64,000 nucleotides of DNA, taken from contig CBDDED010000003.1 in the NCBI GenBank assembly GCA_965226825.1, forward strand, positions 248,001 to 312,000, in the 5' to 3' direction. The notes beneath the pieces were generated by a model. That model did no database searches and was not told where the DNA came from. It saw only the letters and a list, made by a program, of their open reading frames with translations. Source of the DNA: Io17-Chloro-G2 sp965226825. Its GTDB lineage: Bacteria > Chloroflexota > Dehalococcoidia > Lucifugimonadales > UBA3495. Below, piece after piece: positions 1 to 8,942 of the stretch. How positions within the stretch are numbered: the stretch's first letter is position 1; every line of letters starts with the position of its first letter. The position numbers and the translations under genes are program-made.

Positions 1-1254
1 TTCAGCCAGGCATTCCGCTTCGGCGGCGGTTAGTATTTCCAGGAGTTCCGGGCCTTCGGGCAGGAAGCCGTCCAGGTAACGCCGGGCACGGTTGGCGCCG
101 TACAGTTCTCGCAGCGACTGCCCCAATTCAGCAAGGGCGTTGGGATTTTCCCGCAACTCCGTGCAGAGGCGCGCCAGGTCTCCGGTGAAATCCTCGCGCC
201 GGGCCGCCTGCTCCCGGTCTACCGGCGAGGCGGTATCCAGCTGGACCCGCTCGCACCACAACCAGGGGTGGGAATTGGCGTAGCGGCTGTTGAGCTGTTC
301 CAATAGGTCATCCACCGTCCCTTCGCGACGCAGCCAGCGGTGCATCGTCCCCCGTCCCGTCAGAGCTAGCCGGAACACCACTGGACGCCCGTCGGATGCT
401 TCCAGGGGAGATTCGGCCAGGTCACTGATGGCGTCGATCAGCGCCTGCTCTGTTTCCAGCCCGGCGATGTCCAACGAAAGCGTTTCCCACCGCACCACGT
501 CCATGGCGTGGAACTCCAGCCGCGGTGGGCCGACTTCTTCAACTTCCACCAGGTAGACGCCGCGGGCGCCGGTTTCGCCTGGATGGCGGCCCTGGGGGTT
601 GCCGGGGTAGACGATGGCCGGCCCTTGCTCCCGCAGCGTCTGCCGGGTATGGACATGGCCCAACGCCCAGTAATCGATAGGAGCGATTTCGAGGTCGGCG
701 ACCGAGCAGGGGGAATAGGAGTCGTGGTTGGGGTCGCCGCCGACGTTAGCGTGGAGCAGGCCGACCTTGATTCCGCTGCCGGAGACTACCTGGCGAAAGA
801 GTGGCGACAGGTTTTCACGGACCTCTCGCCGGGGATAGCTGATTCCGTATACCGTGGCTCGCTCCGGATCATCCGGAAACACCGGCTCGGCAGTCACGTC
901 GGGGCCGAAGCGCACGCATCCCGACGGCAGGTACAGGCGCGCCTCCCAGCCATCCAACGGGTCGTGGTTGCCGTGGCAGATGAAAGAGCGAATGCCGGCC
1001 GAGTCCAGTTGCTTCAGACCGGCCACGAACTTCAACTGCGCTCGCAGGCTGCGGTCTGCCCCATCGTACACATCGCCGGCTACCAAAAGCGCGTCGACCT
1101 GTTCCCGAACGCAGAGGTTGATGATGTTTTCAAAAGCGTCGAAGGTGGCGCGGTGGAGCGTTTGGGCTACATGTTCCGGGGCATGGCTCCGAATGCCCCG
1201 GAAGGGGCTGTCCAGGTGCAGGTCGGCGGCGTGTACGAAGCGTAGCTTCGGCAT
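1..1254 (-). CDS. DNA repair exonuclease, YhaO/SbcD-like metallophosphoesterase (runs off the left edge)
   Basis: Reading the minus strand from ATG at 1254-1252 gives at least 418 residues open to the window edge. It starts MPKLRFVHAADLHLD and carries the calcineurin-type nuclease motifs in order: D11-x-H13, GDVYDG, GNHDP, LHAN and GHVH. This set binds the two metal ions of Mre11/SbcD/YhaO nucleases, which process DNA ends. The length already matches the usual 400-420 residues, so little is probably missing. The family normally sits next to a YhaN/SbcC-type SMC ATPase, which would lie beyond the left edge. The plus-strand ORFs over this stretch are shadows. The exact subfamily (YhaO rather than SbcD) is inferred from length and the weakly conserved C-terminal half. 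Confidence 0.85.
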   Translation of the reverse strand, partial: MPKLRFVHAADLHLDSPFRGIRSHAPEHVAQTLHRATFDAFENIINLCVREQVDALLVAGDVYDGADRSLRAQLKFVAGLKQLDSAGIRSFICHGNHDPLDGWEARLYLPSGCVRFGPDVTAEPVFPDDPERATVYGISYPRREVRENLSPLFRQVVSGSGIKVGLLHANVGGDPNHDSYSPCSVADLEIAPIDYWALGHVHTRQTLREQGPAIVYPGNPQGRHPGETGARGVYLVEVEEVGPPRLEFHAMDVVRWETLSLDIAGLETEQALIDAISDLAESPLEASDGRPVVFRLALTGRGTMHRWLRREGTVDDLLEQLNSRYANSHPWLWCERVQLDTASPVDREQAARREDFTGDLARLCTELRENPNALAELGQSLRELYGANRARRYLDGFLPEGPELLEILTAAEAECLAE

Positions 1255-1888
1255 AAAAGTTCGTTCCAACGTTCGACAAGATAGAGGGTGATACTATTGC
1301 CCGTCCTGAGCAGGCCGTGCTAGTGGGGTGTGTTTTCCTGGATCCAGTGTTCTTCACACGGGCCAGCGGCCCGCTCCCGAGACGGTATGGTCGATTCGGA
1401 GATGCGAGTTTCCCATAGGTCTCCACAAAATGCCATCGCACGGTAAACGTCAACTCACGTCGTCCTTGCCGTGACTGGAATCCAGGGAATAATTTTGGAG
1501 AACCTGGCTTTCCCACGTGGGAGGGGCCGCGGATGAGACCCTCAATTTCCGAACCACGTTGAACCACGTTGAACCACTGAAAGAGCCCTGGATTCTGGTC
1601 GCAACGGGAATCGCGGGACGGGCTGCGGCGGGAATCACCGGACTGGGACACTATGAGACCATGGAAACTCGGTAGTTGTTAGTGGTGTGAGCGCCTGAAG
1701 TTTAGAGTAGAGTAACCTTGCAAAGAAGCCATGTCCCATCTTGTAGCCGCGGGACCTGACGCGGACTCGCTCCGCAGCCAAGAGAACAAGTGCCAAGTAG
1801 GCCGGTCGAAGGGTGCAGCGCAGCGCGGCACCTGGACTGGCCGGGATGCGGGTTTACCGGCGACATTCGCCGGCCCCCAGAGGCGCCC
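1255..1888. other. Intergenic region with degenerate repeats
   Basis: There is no convincing gene between the divergent nuclease and the hydrolase. The stretch holds a 10-bp tandem repeat, GAACCACGTT, with two full and one partial copy at 1551-1577. It also has diverged copies of the 'ggaatccag' repeat seen near 29.3 and 62.7 kb (about 1465-1490 and 1583-1635). The minus-strand ORFs here lack protein-like composition. The upstream in-frame extension of the hydrolase from 1790 looks noncoding. Confidence 0.6.
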
Positions 1889-2614
1889 ATGATTTTCGGC
1901 AAGCCTGTACGAGTTACCGACGGCGTGTTTCAAATCCGGGCCATCGGGGCCCGGGTAACGCTGCTGGTCGAAGAGGACAAGGCGCTTTTGGTCGACGCGG
2001 GGCTGCGCGGCAGCAGGGGCGCGATAACGGGCGGGTTCAAGGCTCTTGGCCTGTCTCTTGACCAGCTGACGCGGGTCGTGGTCACCCACGCCCACCCGGA
2101 CCATTCCGGCGGCCTCGGTGAGCTGGTCGGCGGTAGGAAAATCTTGGTGGCCGCGCATCGGCTGGAGGCGGACATTATCGCCGGCGACGCTCCCCTGCCA
2201 AACCCGCTGCAAAACGGAATGTTGGCAATGATGGCACAGCCCCTGCTCACCACGCTCAACGGAGACCCTGTCCCCGTCGAACCACTCGAGGACGGTGAAG
2301 TCATCCTGTTCGGGACCGATGTACGTGTGGTCCAGGTTCCCGGGCACACCGAAGGCAGCGTCGCCATTTACCTGCCGGAGAAAGGGACTATCATTGTTGG
2401 AGACGCCCTCCAGTACAAGTTCGCCCGTAGGCTCAGCCCACCCGCTGCCGGGGTAACCCAACGGCCCAAAGAGGCGATGCGTTCCCTCGAGAAGCTCCTG
2501 GAGTTGGACTTCAGTATCATGTGCTTCGGGCACTTTCCTCCGATGCGGGACAATCCCAAAGCGGCCCTTCGGCGGCTGATCGAGCAACAGGAGTCCGGCC
2601 GGATGCCGGGGTGA
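1889..2614 (+). CDS. MBL-fold metallo-hydrolase
   Basis: A 241-residue metallo-beta-lactamase-fold hydrolase. The zinc-binding signature THAHPDH is at residues 66-72 (ATG at 1889), followed by the later metal ligands in PGHTEGS and GDALQ and a late FGHFPP. Family members hydrolyse thioesters, lactones or similar esters; the substrate cannot be read from the sequence. An in-frame ATG at 1790 would add 33 residues rich in Arg, Pro and Cys that do not match the fold. MIFGKPVRVTDGVFQI at 1889 is the usual beginning of the family, so I chose that. It ends 93 bp before the acyl-activating fusion gene, in the same direction, so they may be cotranscribed. Confidence 0.85.
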   Translation: MIFGKPVRVTDGVFQIRAIGARVTLLVEEDKALLVDAGLRGSRGAITGGFKALGLSLDQLTRVVVTHAHPDHSGGLGELVGGRKILVAAHRLEADIIAGDAPLPNPLQNGMLAMMAQPLLTTLNGDPVPVEPLEDGEVILFGTDVRVVQVPGHTEGSVAIYLPEKGTIIVGDALQYKFARRLSPPAAGVTQRPKEAMRSLEKLLELDFSIMCFGHFPPMRDNPKAALRRLIEQQESGRMPG

Positions 2615-2707
2615 CGCCATAGACCCGGGCATTGTCACCCGGTTGGCGCACTCGCCGCCGCTCGATTTCCAACTAAATGGACAGTTCATGGCAACCAGGA
2701 GGTAATC

Positions 2708-5212
2708 ATGGCGCGGACTAGTACCGCCGGCGCCCCGGTGGGTGACACCGTGGTTAGCTTTCTTAGGGGGGCAGTGGAAAGACACGGGCCACGGGACGCC
2801 CTTCTGTTCAAGCCCGCGTTTCGATACCTTCGTTGGTCCTACTCCCGGCTGTGGAAAGAGGCGGGCCAGGTCGCTACCCTGCTCCAACGCCGCGGCTTGG
2901 TCAAGGGAGACCAGGTCATCCTCTGGGGACCCAACTCGCCTCACTGGGCGCTCATCATGTTCGGTTGCATGCGGGCCGGCATCATCCTGGTCCCGTTAGA
3001 CCTTCGCAGCGCCCCCGATTACGTCGAGCGGGTGGCGTCAAAGGTCACGCCAAAGCTGGCCTTCACGTCCCGGTTTACTCCGAAAGGCGAGGTGGAACTG
3101 GGAGTTCCCGAGATAGCATTCGAAGACCTGGAAGCGGCCATCGACGGTTTGCCCGAGCCGGAGGACGTGCCCATTGACCCGGATGACCTTGCCGAGATCA
3201 TGTTCACGTCCGGTACGACGGGCGACCCCAAGGGCGTGATGATTACCCACCGTAACCTGACCGCAAACATAAAAGGAGTGTCCCAATATATCTCTTGCGG
3301 GCCCTCGGCCAGGCTGCTGTCGATCCTTCCGCTGAGTCACATGTACGAGCAAATGGGAGGGTTGTTCCTGGTCCTGTATTCCGGCGCCAGCGTCACCTAT
3401 CCGACCAGCCGCCAGCCGACGGTCCTGGCCCGGACGATGCGTGAACGCAAGGTCACGATCATGCTGCTGGTTCCCCAGGGATTGGAGCTACTCATGAACG
3501 GAATCGAGCGCGAGGTGAAACGCCAGGGTAAAGAGGCTCTGTGGAATAAACTCCTCCAGGTGGCCGGCCGTACGCCGTTTGGGCTACGGCGGCATCTGTT
3601 CCGTCGCGTCCACAAGCAATTCGGTGGCAAGCTTGACTTCATAGTGTCCGGCGGGGCGGCCCTGGACCCCGACCTTGGAAGGAAGTGGGAGCTGCTCGGG
3701 GTAAAAATCGTACAGGGTTACGGGACCACCGAGGCATCACCGGTCATCAGCAATCACAGCATTTGGGAAAGGCGGCTGGACTCAAACGGCCGCCCCCTTC
3801 CAAATGTCGAGGTCAAGATCAGCGACGCGGGTGAGGTACTGGCGCGCGGGGACAGCATCACTCCGGGTTACTGGGACGCACCCGAAGAGACCGCGGAGTC
3901 TTTTGACCGCGACTGGTACAAGACAGGCGACCTGGGATATTTCGACGAGGAAGGATTTTTGCACATCCAGGGCAGAATCAAAGACATGATCGTGCTGCCC
4001 AGCGGCCAGAATGTCTACCCTGAGGACATCCAGGCCGTGCTGACGAAGCATCCAAATGTTACCGATGCAACCGTGGTAGGCCTGACCAGGGATTCATCGG
4101 TTGAAGTCCATGCGGCGTTGATCCTGGACGACGCAAATATGGCCCAGGAAGCCGTCGCATGGACCAACGGGCAGTTGGCCGAACAGCAGCGGATCAGGGG
4201 TTTCACGGTCTGGCCGGAAGAGGACTTCCCGCGCACCCACACTCTCAAGGTAAAGAAACGGCTGGTAGTCGACACGATTCTCGGCAAGATACAGCCGGTC
4301 AACCCGGCCGAAACGAACCGCAGCGGCTCGCCGGGCGCGGCAAGGGGCCTGGTGGACATCGTCGCTGAGATGAGCAGGCGGAGCGTCGAGGAGATTAAGG
4401 ACGACGCAACTCTCGGCGACGACCTCGATCTCGACTCGCTCGGCCGCGTCGAATTGCTGTCGGCAATCGAAACGGAACTAGGGGTCTACCTGGATGAAAG
4501 CCAATTGGGGCCGGATACGACGGTCCGGCAGTTGTTCGACTTGATCGAAGAGGGTTCGAAGAATCCCCCGATGATGAGCTTTCCGGGATGGGGCATGCAC
4601 TGGTGGTGCCGCATGCTCCGCGGTTTTCTGCAACGGGCGGTCGTCTTCCCGTTGGTCAGCATTCCTTATCGACTGAAGGTAACAGGTCGGGAGCAGCTGG
4701 AAGGCATCACCGGGCCGGCGCTGTTTGCATCGAACCACCATCTTGGGCTGGACAACCCCCTGATCATCAAGGCCGTACCCCTCAAGTGGCGTCGCCGTAT
4801 GGCAGTTGCCGGGGCCGCCGACCTCTGGCGAAATCCGACGTGGTGGATCATGAACCCGCTGTTGGGCAACGGCTTTCCCGTGGCCAAGGAAGGCGCAGTC
4901 CGGCCCAGCCTGGAGAACATGGGCAAGATAATGGACAACGGCTGGTCGGTGTTGATCTATCCGGAAGGCGAACTCACCGTGGGAGGGCCGATCAAGCCCT
5001 TCATGAACGGGACCGGCCTCGTCGCCGTCGAGGGACAGATTCCCGTCGTACCGCTCCGTTTACACATTAACAGTTTGGGCTTCCCGGCGAGATTCCCCAT
5101 CCTCAGACGGGGAAACGTAGAGGTGCGTTTGGGAGAGCCGATCACCTTTTCACCTGGAACGGACTACCAGGATGCAACATCGGCCATCGAGAACGCAGTC
5201 AAGTCCCTATAG
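2708..5212 (+). CDS. Acyl-activating enzyme - acyl carrier protein - acyltransferase fusion
   Basis: An 834-residue three-domain protein. Residues 1 to about 540 are an AMP-forming acyl-CoA/acyl-ACP synthetase with the P-loop-like FTSGTTGDPKG (about 165-175), GYGTTE, and KTGD/GRIKDMI near the C-terminal subdomain. Around residue 575 is a phosphopantetheine attachment site, DLDSLGR. Residues about 640-834 are a PlsC-type acyltransferase with the HX4D box NHHLGLD and YPEG. The likely reaction is ATP-dependent loading of a fatty acid onto its own carrier domain, then transfer to lysophospholipid or glycerol phosphate at the membrane, as in Aas. Here the synthetase precedes the acyltransferase and a carrier lies between them, unlike E. 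coli Aas. An AGGAGG ribosome-binding site lies just upstream (about 2697-2702). Domain assignment is firm; substrate is inferred. Confidence 0.9.
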   Translation: MARTSTAGAPVGDTVVSFLRGAVERHGPRDALLFKPAFRYLRWSYSRLWKEAGQVATLLQRRGLVKGDQVILWGPNSPHWALIMFGCMRAGIILVPLDLRSAPDYVERVASKVTPKLAFTSRFTPKGEVELGVPEIAFEDLEAAIDGLPEPEDVPIDPDDLAEIMFTSGTTGDPKGVMITHRNLTANIKGVSQYISCGPSARLLSILPLSHMYEQMGGLFLVLYSGASVTYPTSRQPTVLARTMRERKVTIMLLVPQGLELLMNGIEREVKRQGKEALWNKLLQVAGRTPFGLRRHLFRRVHKQFGGKLDFIVSGGAALDPDLGRKWELLGVKIVQGYGTTEASPVISNHSIWERRLDSNGRPLPNVEVKISDAGEVLARGDSITPGYWDAPEETAESFDRDWYKTGDLGYFDEEGFLHIQGRIKDMIVLPSGQNVYPEDIQAVLTKHPNVTDATVVGLTRDSSVEVHAALILDDANMAQEAVAWTNGQLAEQQRIRGFTVWPEEDFPRTHTLKVKKRLVVDTILGKIQPVNPAETNRSGSPGAARGLVDIVAEMSRRSVEEIKDDATLGDDLDLDSLGRVELLSAIETELGVYLDESQLGPDTTVRQLFDLIEEGSKNPPMMSFPGWGMHWWCRMLRGFLQRAVVFPLVSIPYRLKVTGREQLEGITGPALFASNHHLGLDNPLIIKAVPLKWRRRMAVAGAADLWRNPTWWIMNPLLGNGFPVAKEGAVRPSLENMGKIMDNGWSVLIYPEGELTVGGPIKPFMNGTGLVAVEGQIPVVPLRLHINSLGFPARFPILRRGNVEVRLGEPITFSPGTDYQDATSAIENAVKSL

Positions 5213-5338
5213 CCCAGGCAGCGGCGAGCCGCCCCAAAACGTATTTCAGGACTTGGAAGGGCGAGTGATAGAAGGGCGAGTGATACACTTGGCAGACCGT
5301 CATCGCCTTTTCGACGCAATCCTTCCGGGAGTTAAATC

Positions 5339-6211
5339 ATGATTATCGACACTCACACCCACGTGGTCAGCAGCGACAAGGTCAAGCACCCCCTAGACCC
5401 AGAAGCTCGGGGATGGTCCACCGAGGTTAGCAACGACGTCGAGGACCTGATCGCGGCGATGGACCGGACCGGAGTGGATGCTGCGACGCTGGTGCAGCCC
5501 AACGGCACCTACGGCCTCGATAACACCTACCAGTGCGACAGCGCCAACCAGTACGCCCCGCGCACCGTATCCGTTGGTATCCTGGACCCGGCTGCGCCCG
5601 ACGCTGCGGACAAGCTCTCCTACTGGGTGAACGAGTATGGCATGAAGGGCGTCCGCCTCCAAAGCCAGGCCGAGCCGGACGACCCCCAATGCGACGCCCT
5701 GTGGCAGCGCGCCGAAAGCCTCGGCGTCCCGATCTCCATAGGCGGCGGTGGCCAACCCGAGAAGGTCGACCGGATGCGGAACGTCGGCGCGCGGCACCCC
5801 AACGTCCTCTTCGCGCCGGACCACTTTGCCGGTTGGAGCGGCGCCGGCGACAAGGCCGCCATGACCGTGGCCCTGGAAAACCTGGCCAAGTTGCCCAACG
5901 CCTCCCTCCGTATTTCCAGCACCAGCCTTGGCCCCTACGCCGGTCTTACCCAGCCCGAAAAGGACCTATTTCGGCGCGTTATTGAAGCCTTCACTCCGCA
6001 GCGGGTCATGTGGGGCTCCAACTTCCCTTCCTCCCGCGAAGGCGGCTACCTGGGCCAGGTCCAGCTAGGCCAGACGGCGCTACCCTGGCTCTCCAAGGAA
6101 GACATAAGCTGGATTATGGGAGAAACCGCCCACAAGCTATGGCCCATGCTACAAGCGCCGGTCGGCGGGGGTAGGGACGTCGCGGAGATATGCCGCTGTC
6201 CCAAGAGCTAG
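5339..6211 (+). CDS. Amidohydrolase-family (amidohydrolase 2) TIM-barrel hydrolase
   Basis: A 290-residue metal-dependent hydrolase that starts MIIDTHTHVV; the HxH pair is the metal-binding signature of the amidohydrolase superfamily. Later conserved elements are GVRLQ, APDHFAG and the C-terminal WGSNFPSS, which stands where many relatives have GSDYP. The Asn variant is also seen in the COG3618-like branch, so activity need not be lost. Relatives hydrolyse lactones or decarboxylate aromatic acids. It lies 126 bp after the acyltransferase fusion in the same direction. A GGGAG ribosome-binding site (about 5328-5332) supports ATG 5339. The 11-bp direct repeat 'gggcgagtgat' at about 5260-5285 lies in the upstream gap. 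Confidence 0.8.
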   Translation: MIIDTHTHVVSSDKVKHPLDPEARGWSTEVSNDVEDLIAAMDRTGVDAATLVQPNGTYGLDNTYQCDSANQYAPRTVSVGILDPAAPDAADKLSYWVNEYGMKGVRLQSQAEPDDPQCDALWQRAESLGVPISIGGGGQPEKVDRMRNVGARHPNVLFAPDHFAGWSGAGDKAAMTVALENLAKLPNASLRISSTSLGPYAGLTQPEKDLFRRVIEAFTPQRVMWGSNFPSSREGGYLGQVQLGQTALPWLSKEDISWIMGETAHKLWPMLQAPVGGGRDVAEICRCPKS

Positions 6212-6588
6212 GGTTGAGGAACAGTATCCCCGTAACCTAATTCCGGAGTGAAGATACAGTTGGGTGGTGTTGACCGAGTCCATCGTAACCTGGGCCATCC
6301 CGCCTGTTCCTACGGAATACACTTGCCTACAGGCACGTCCCCGTCGTTTCCAGTTCATGCCATTCAAAGCATGTGGGGATTTCCCGGGGGCAACGCGCCT
6401 AGACGGGAGCGCTGGTTTCTTTCCAATTGAAATAACCGCAGACTATGTTGATGTTTTCCCTTAGCTTGTTAGTCGAACACCAGTTCGCTATAATCAAGCC
6501 AAATAGGAAACCATCACCTTGTCCGCTCAGCGAACTCCGATGCTGTCGGCGTTGGTTTCTAGGGATATCCGCGTGCTAGAGGTCAGTA
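6212..6588 (+). other. Noncoding leader upstream of the reverse transcriptase
   Basis: This 377-bp gap has no convincing gene. It becomes clearly AT-richer from about 6420, matching the composition of the reverse transcriptase that follows. It contains a promoter at 6466-6494 and then about 90 bp of untranslated leader before the start codon. Noncoding RNAs have been found next to some defence-associated reverse transcriptases, so this leader is worth noting, but I see no specific RNA fold here. Confidence 0.4.
6466..6494 (+). promoter_or_regulatory. Sigma70-type promoter for the reverse transcriptase
   Basis: A perfect -10 box TATAAT at 6489-6494 is preceded by TTGTTA (6466-6471, four of six matches to TTGACA) with an ideal 17-bp spacer. 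The predicted start near 6501 would leave a leader of about 88 nt before the ATG at 6589. Seen in sequence; activity inferred. Confidence 0.6.
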
Positions 6589-7899
6589 ATGCTCTCAGGT
6601 GACAACAACGAAGTTTTTGATCGTAGAGCAACCGTTGACCAGGATTTCGTCCTGCGTGCCCTCCTGCAACATAATTTTCTGCCGAACCACAAGCGCGACA
6701 GAGATGAGTTGCCACCCACCATTGCATCGACGTCGTTCTCTGAATCTGCTGCAAGGAAACTAGCGGCCTCGCAAGACGGCCGCGAGTCAGCTTATCCCGG
6801 ATACGATGCGGTAGAGTACAAATTGACCCGATTCAATGGCGTGCCACGCATTTGTCCTATCCCTCATCCAAAGGCGTATGCAGGCCTTGCGTTGTGCATC
6901 ACTGAAAACTGGGAGCACTTAAAGTACGTTTCCGAGAACAAAATTAGCAGGATTATCCCGGAGCGCCACGGGGATGGAAGAATCGCTATTATGGACTATG
7001 AAACCCAGTTTTCCAAAGAGCAACATATGGTTGCGTCATCTTTCGGACAACGGTTCATAGTTAATACGGATATCGCGAATTTCTATCCCAGCATATATTC
7101 CCATTCAGTCCCTTGGGCGGTTGTAGGTTTAGACGAAGCGAAGGCCAACAGGGGGAACCGCGAAAAATGGTATAACCAACTCGATCGCGCATTGCGGCTT
7201 ACCACTAGAGACGAAACGAACGGCATCGCTATTGGCCCAGCCACGTCCAACATAATTGCTGAGGCAATTCTCGCTCGTGTGGATGATAATCTAGCCAAAG
7301 AGTTCACATACTATCGCTACATAGACGACTATACTGCGTATTGCGACACTCACGAAAAAGCGGAGCATTTTATCGTAGAGTTGGCTGAAGAGTTGTCGAA
7401 ATATAAGCTAGTCCTGAACATCGAGAAGACTACCATAACGCCCCTACCGCAAACCTTGAGTCCCGATTGGGTTGTGGACCTGCAGAATAGCTTACCGAAG
7501 GGAAGTGAAATCGACACCTATGATGCAGCCAACTACTTGGCACTAATGGCTCGTCTTGCGAATCAAAGACCTGACGGAGGCGTATTGAAATACGGCTTAA
7601 CGTCGTTAGTGGGGGTTATGCTCGCTCACAGTTCTGACGATTATGACGATGATGACGATGCGATTCGGGTTGTACTTCACGGTGCTCTTAACTTTTCATT
7701 TCATCAAGCAACATTGATTCCAGTTCTCCAACGGCTATTCGATAAGGCATTTAGTATTGGCGGTGGATTCCGGTACGGTAGCGAACTCCAAAAGATATTG
7801 TGTGAACACGGTCGCCTAAATCGCTCAGACGCTACCTCCTGGGGATTGTATTTTTCCAGGAAGTACGATGTGCCAATCAAAGATTGCTGCTCAAACTAA
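6589..7899 (+). CDS. Abi/UG-type reverse transcriptase (candidate anti-phage defence), ends at an in-frame TAA
   Basis: A 436-residue RNA-directed DNA polymerase domain. Palm motifs are in order: motif A NTDIANFYPSIY (catalytic D161), motif B GIAIGPATSN (about 212-221), motif C YRYIDDY (D246-D247) and motif D LNIEKTTI (K280). The N-terminal part, with DELPP, GYDAVEY and IPHPKAYA, matches the abortive-infection/unknown-group reverse transcriptases rather than group II introns or retrons; no maturase or HNH domain is present. An acidic run DDYDDDDD sits near residue 350. A GAGG ribosome-binding site precedes the ATG. Base composition is clearly AT-richer than the neighbours, which suggests horizontal acquisition. 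The reading frame continues past the TAA at 7897-7899 for another 88 codons, so the protein is probably truncated or the stop is an error. A role in phage defence is inferred from the family. Confidence 0.85.
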   Translation: MLSGDNNEVFDRRATVDQDFVLRALLQHNFLPNHKRDRDELPPTIASTSFSESAARKLAASQDGRESAYPGYDAVEYKLTRFNGVPRICPIPHPKAYAGLALCITENWEHLKYVSENKISRIIPERHGDGRIAIMDYETQFSKEQHMVASSFGQRFIVNTDIANFYPSIYSHSVPWAVVGLDEAKANRGNREKWYNQLDRALRLTTRDETNGIAIGPATSNIIAEAILARVDDNLAKEFTYYRYIDDYTAYCDTHEKAEHFIVELAEELSKYKLVLNIEKTTITPLPQTLSPDWVVDLQNSLPKGSEIDTYDAANYLALMARLANQRPDGGVLKYGLTSLVGVMLAHSSDDYDDDDDAIRVVLHGALNFSFHQATLIPVLQRLFDKAFSIGGGFRYGSELQKILCEHGRLNRSDATSWGLYFSRKYDVPIKDCCSN

Positions 7900-7902
7900 A
7901 TT

Positions 7903-8163
7903 ATGCGGTCTCAAGATTGCATTCCTATGCTTCTTTTGTATCTAACAGGTGGCCAAGAAAATCAAGATAAAGTAATTGGCTTCGCCAATAGTCTCGTAAA
8001 AGAAGACAGGTACATGCTTGACCAATATTGGTTGCTTTTATATCAATTGTTTTTGGACCAAAAGATTGCCGACCCATATGGCGATGGGGCCACTAAAGAA
8101 ACATCCTTTACGATAATGCAATCCGAAGGTGTTAACTTCGTGGAGCCTCTTATCGCCCAGTGA
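7903..8163 (+). pseudogene. C-terminal segment of the reverse transcriptase, separated by one stop codon
   Basis: An 86-residue ORF in exactly the same frame as the reverse transcriptase, starting one codon after its TAA. It has the same low GC content and a helical, leucine-rich composition, as in the alpha-helical C-terminal regions of Abi/UG enzymes. Read through, the whole protein would be 524 codons, close to the usual length of such enzymes. There is no ribosome-binding site before the ATG at 7903, so independent translation is unlikely. I read it as the severed end of the upstream gene rather than a separate gene. Confidence 0.6.
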
Positions 8164-8344
8164 CCACCATCACCGAAATTGGCGCTAAACCTGACACTTT
8201 TCTCGGCTAGAAAACGTTGGATGGTAGGTCCGCACGGGCCCCTAAGAGAGATACGTCACCGAGAACACGGTACCTGCGGAAGTTGAGAATGGGAAAAGCG
8301 CTTTGGCGTGGCTGGGAGTTTGGCTCCACAAGCAAGGTATCAGA

Positions 8345-8572
8345 ATGGCCAATTGGAATAAGTGCTCTGCGGTTGAACGAGATCCGGATAAGCTCAACGG
8401 GGCTTGGGTGTTTCGCGGGACGCGAGTGCCCGTGTCCGCCTTGTTCGAGAACCTTAAGGACGGCGCCACTGTGGCCCAGTTCCTTGAGTGGTTCCCAGGG
8501 GTCGACGGTCGGAACGTGGAAGCTGTCCTCGCCCACGAAATGGAATCCTTGGCGAATGTGATGGATTCTTGA
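8345..8572 (+). CDS. DUF433 family antitoxin-like protein
   Basis: A 75-residue protein starting MANWNKCSAVERDPDKL with the DUF433 core: VFRGTRVPVSALFENL, then GATVAQFLEWFPGV and a C-terminal helix. The family is a small winged/helix-turn-helix fold that pairs with a DUF5615 PIN-like toxin. The in-frame ATG at 8303 would add 14 residues not seen in the family, so the start at 8345 is preferred. Its stop codon overlaps the TTG start of the DUF5615 gene (TTGA), the typical coupled arrangement. The antitoxin itself appears intact. Confidence 0.8.
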   Translation: MANWNKCSAVERDPDKLNGAWVFRGTRVPVSALFENLKDGATVAQFLEWFPGVDGRNVEAVLAHEMESLANVMDS

Positions 8573-8885
8573 GGGTCTTGTTCGACCAAGGCGCCCCTGC
8601 TCCCCTGCGGCGTCATTTGGTCGAGCACTCCGTGGACACGACCTTCGAGATGGGTTGGTCCAACCTTCGCAATGGGGACCTGCTCGACCGAGCCGAAGAG
8701 GGCAACTACGACCTGTTCATCACCACGGACCAACAGTTGCGTCATCAACAGAATTTTACAACTCGACAACTGTTGGTACTTGTCCTGCTTCTACTTCATT
8801 GCCGCGCATCCGACCCAGGGTCTACGCGATCCGGGATGCCTTCAACCAGATGCAGCCCGGCGAGTACCGAGAGATTTCTATTTGA
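8569..8885 (+). pseudogene. DUF5615 PIN-like toxin, frameshifted
   Basis: From the TTG at 8569 the frame reads LRVLFDQGAPAPLRRHLVEH, then EMGWSNLRNGDLLDRAEE and LFITTDQQLRHQQN, a clear DUF5615 N-terminal two thirds with its acidic residues. Around 8785-8800 the match leaves this frame. The expected ending, RIRPRVYAIRDAFNQMQPGE, is found in another frame that stops at 8885. The span is 317 bp, two more than a multiple of three, consistent with one missing base. The toxin is therefore inactivated, or the base is a sequencing error. Left in the original frame, the product runs on to 8910 with an unrelated tail. Confidence 0.75.
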
Positions 8886-8942
8886 TAAGCTTCACCACAC
8901 ACGAACATAAAAACCGGTGATAGAGGATCGACGCATAAATGA

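Noticed and set aside
508..1245. 245-residue plus-strand ORF
   Set aside because: It is the complement of the YhaO/SbcD-like gene, which carries all nuclease motifs.
1679..2944. 421-residue minus-strand ORF
   Set aside because: It is a shadow of the MBL-fold hydrolase and the start of the fusion gene; no motif and poor composition.
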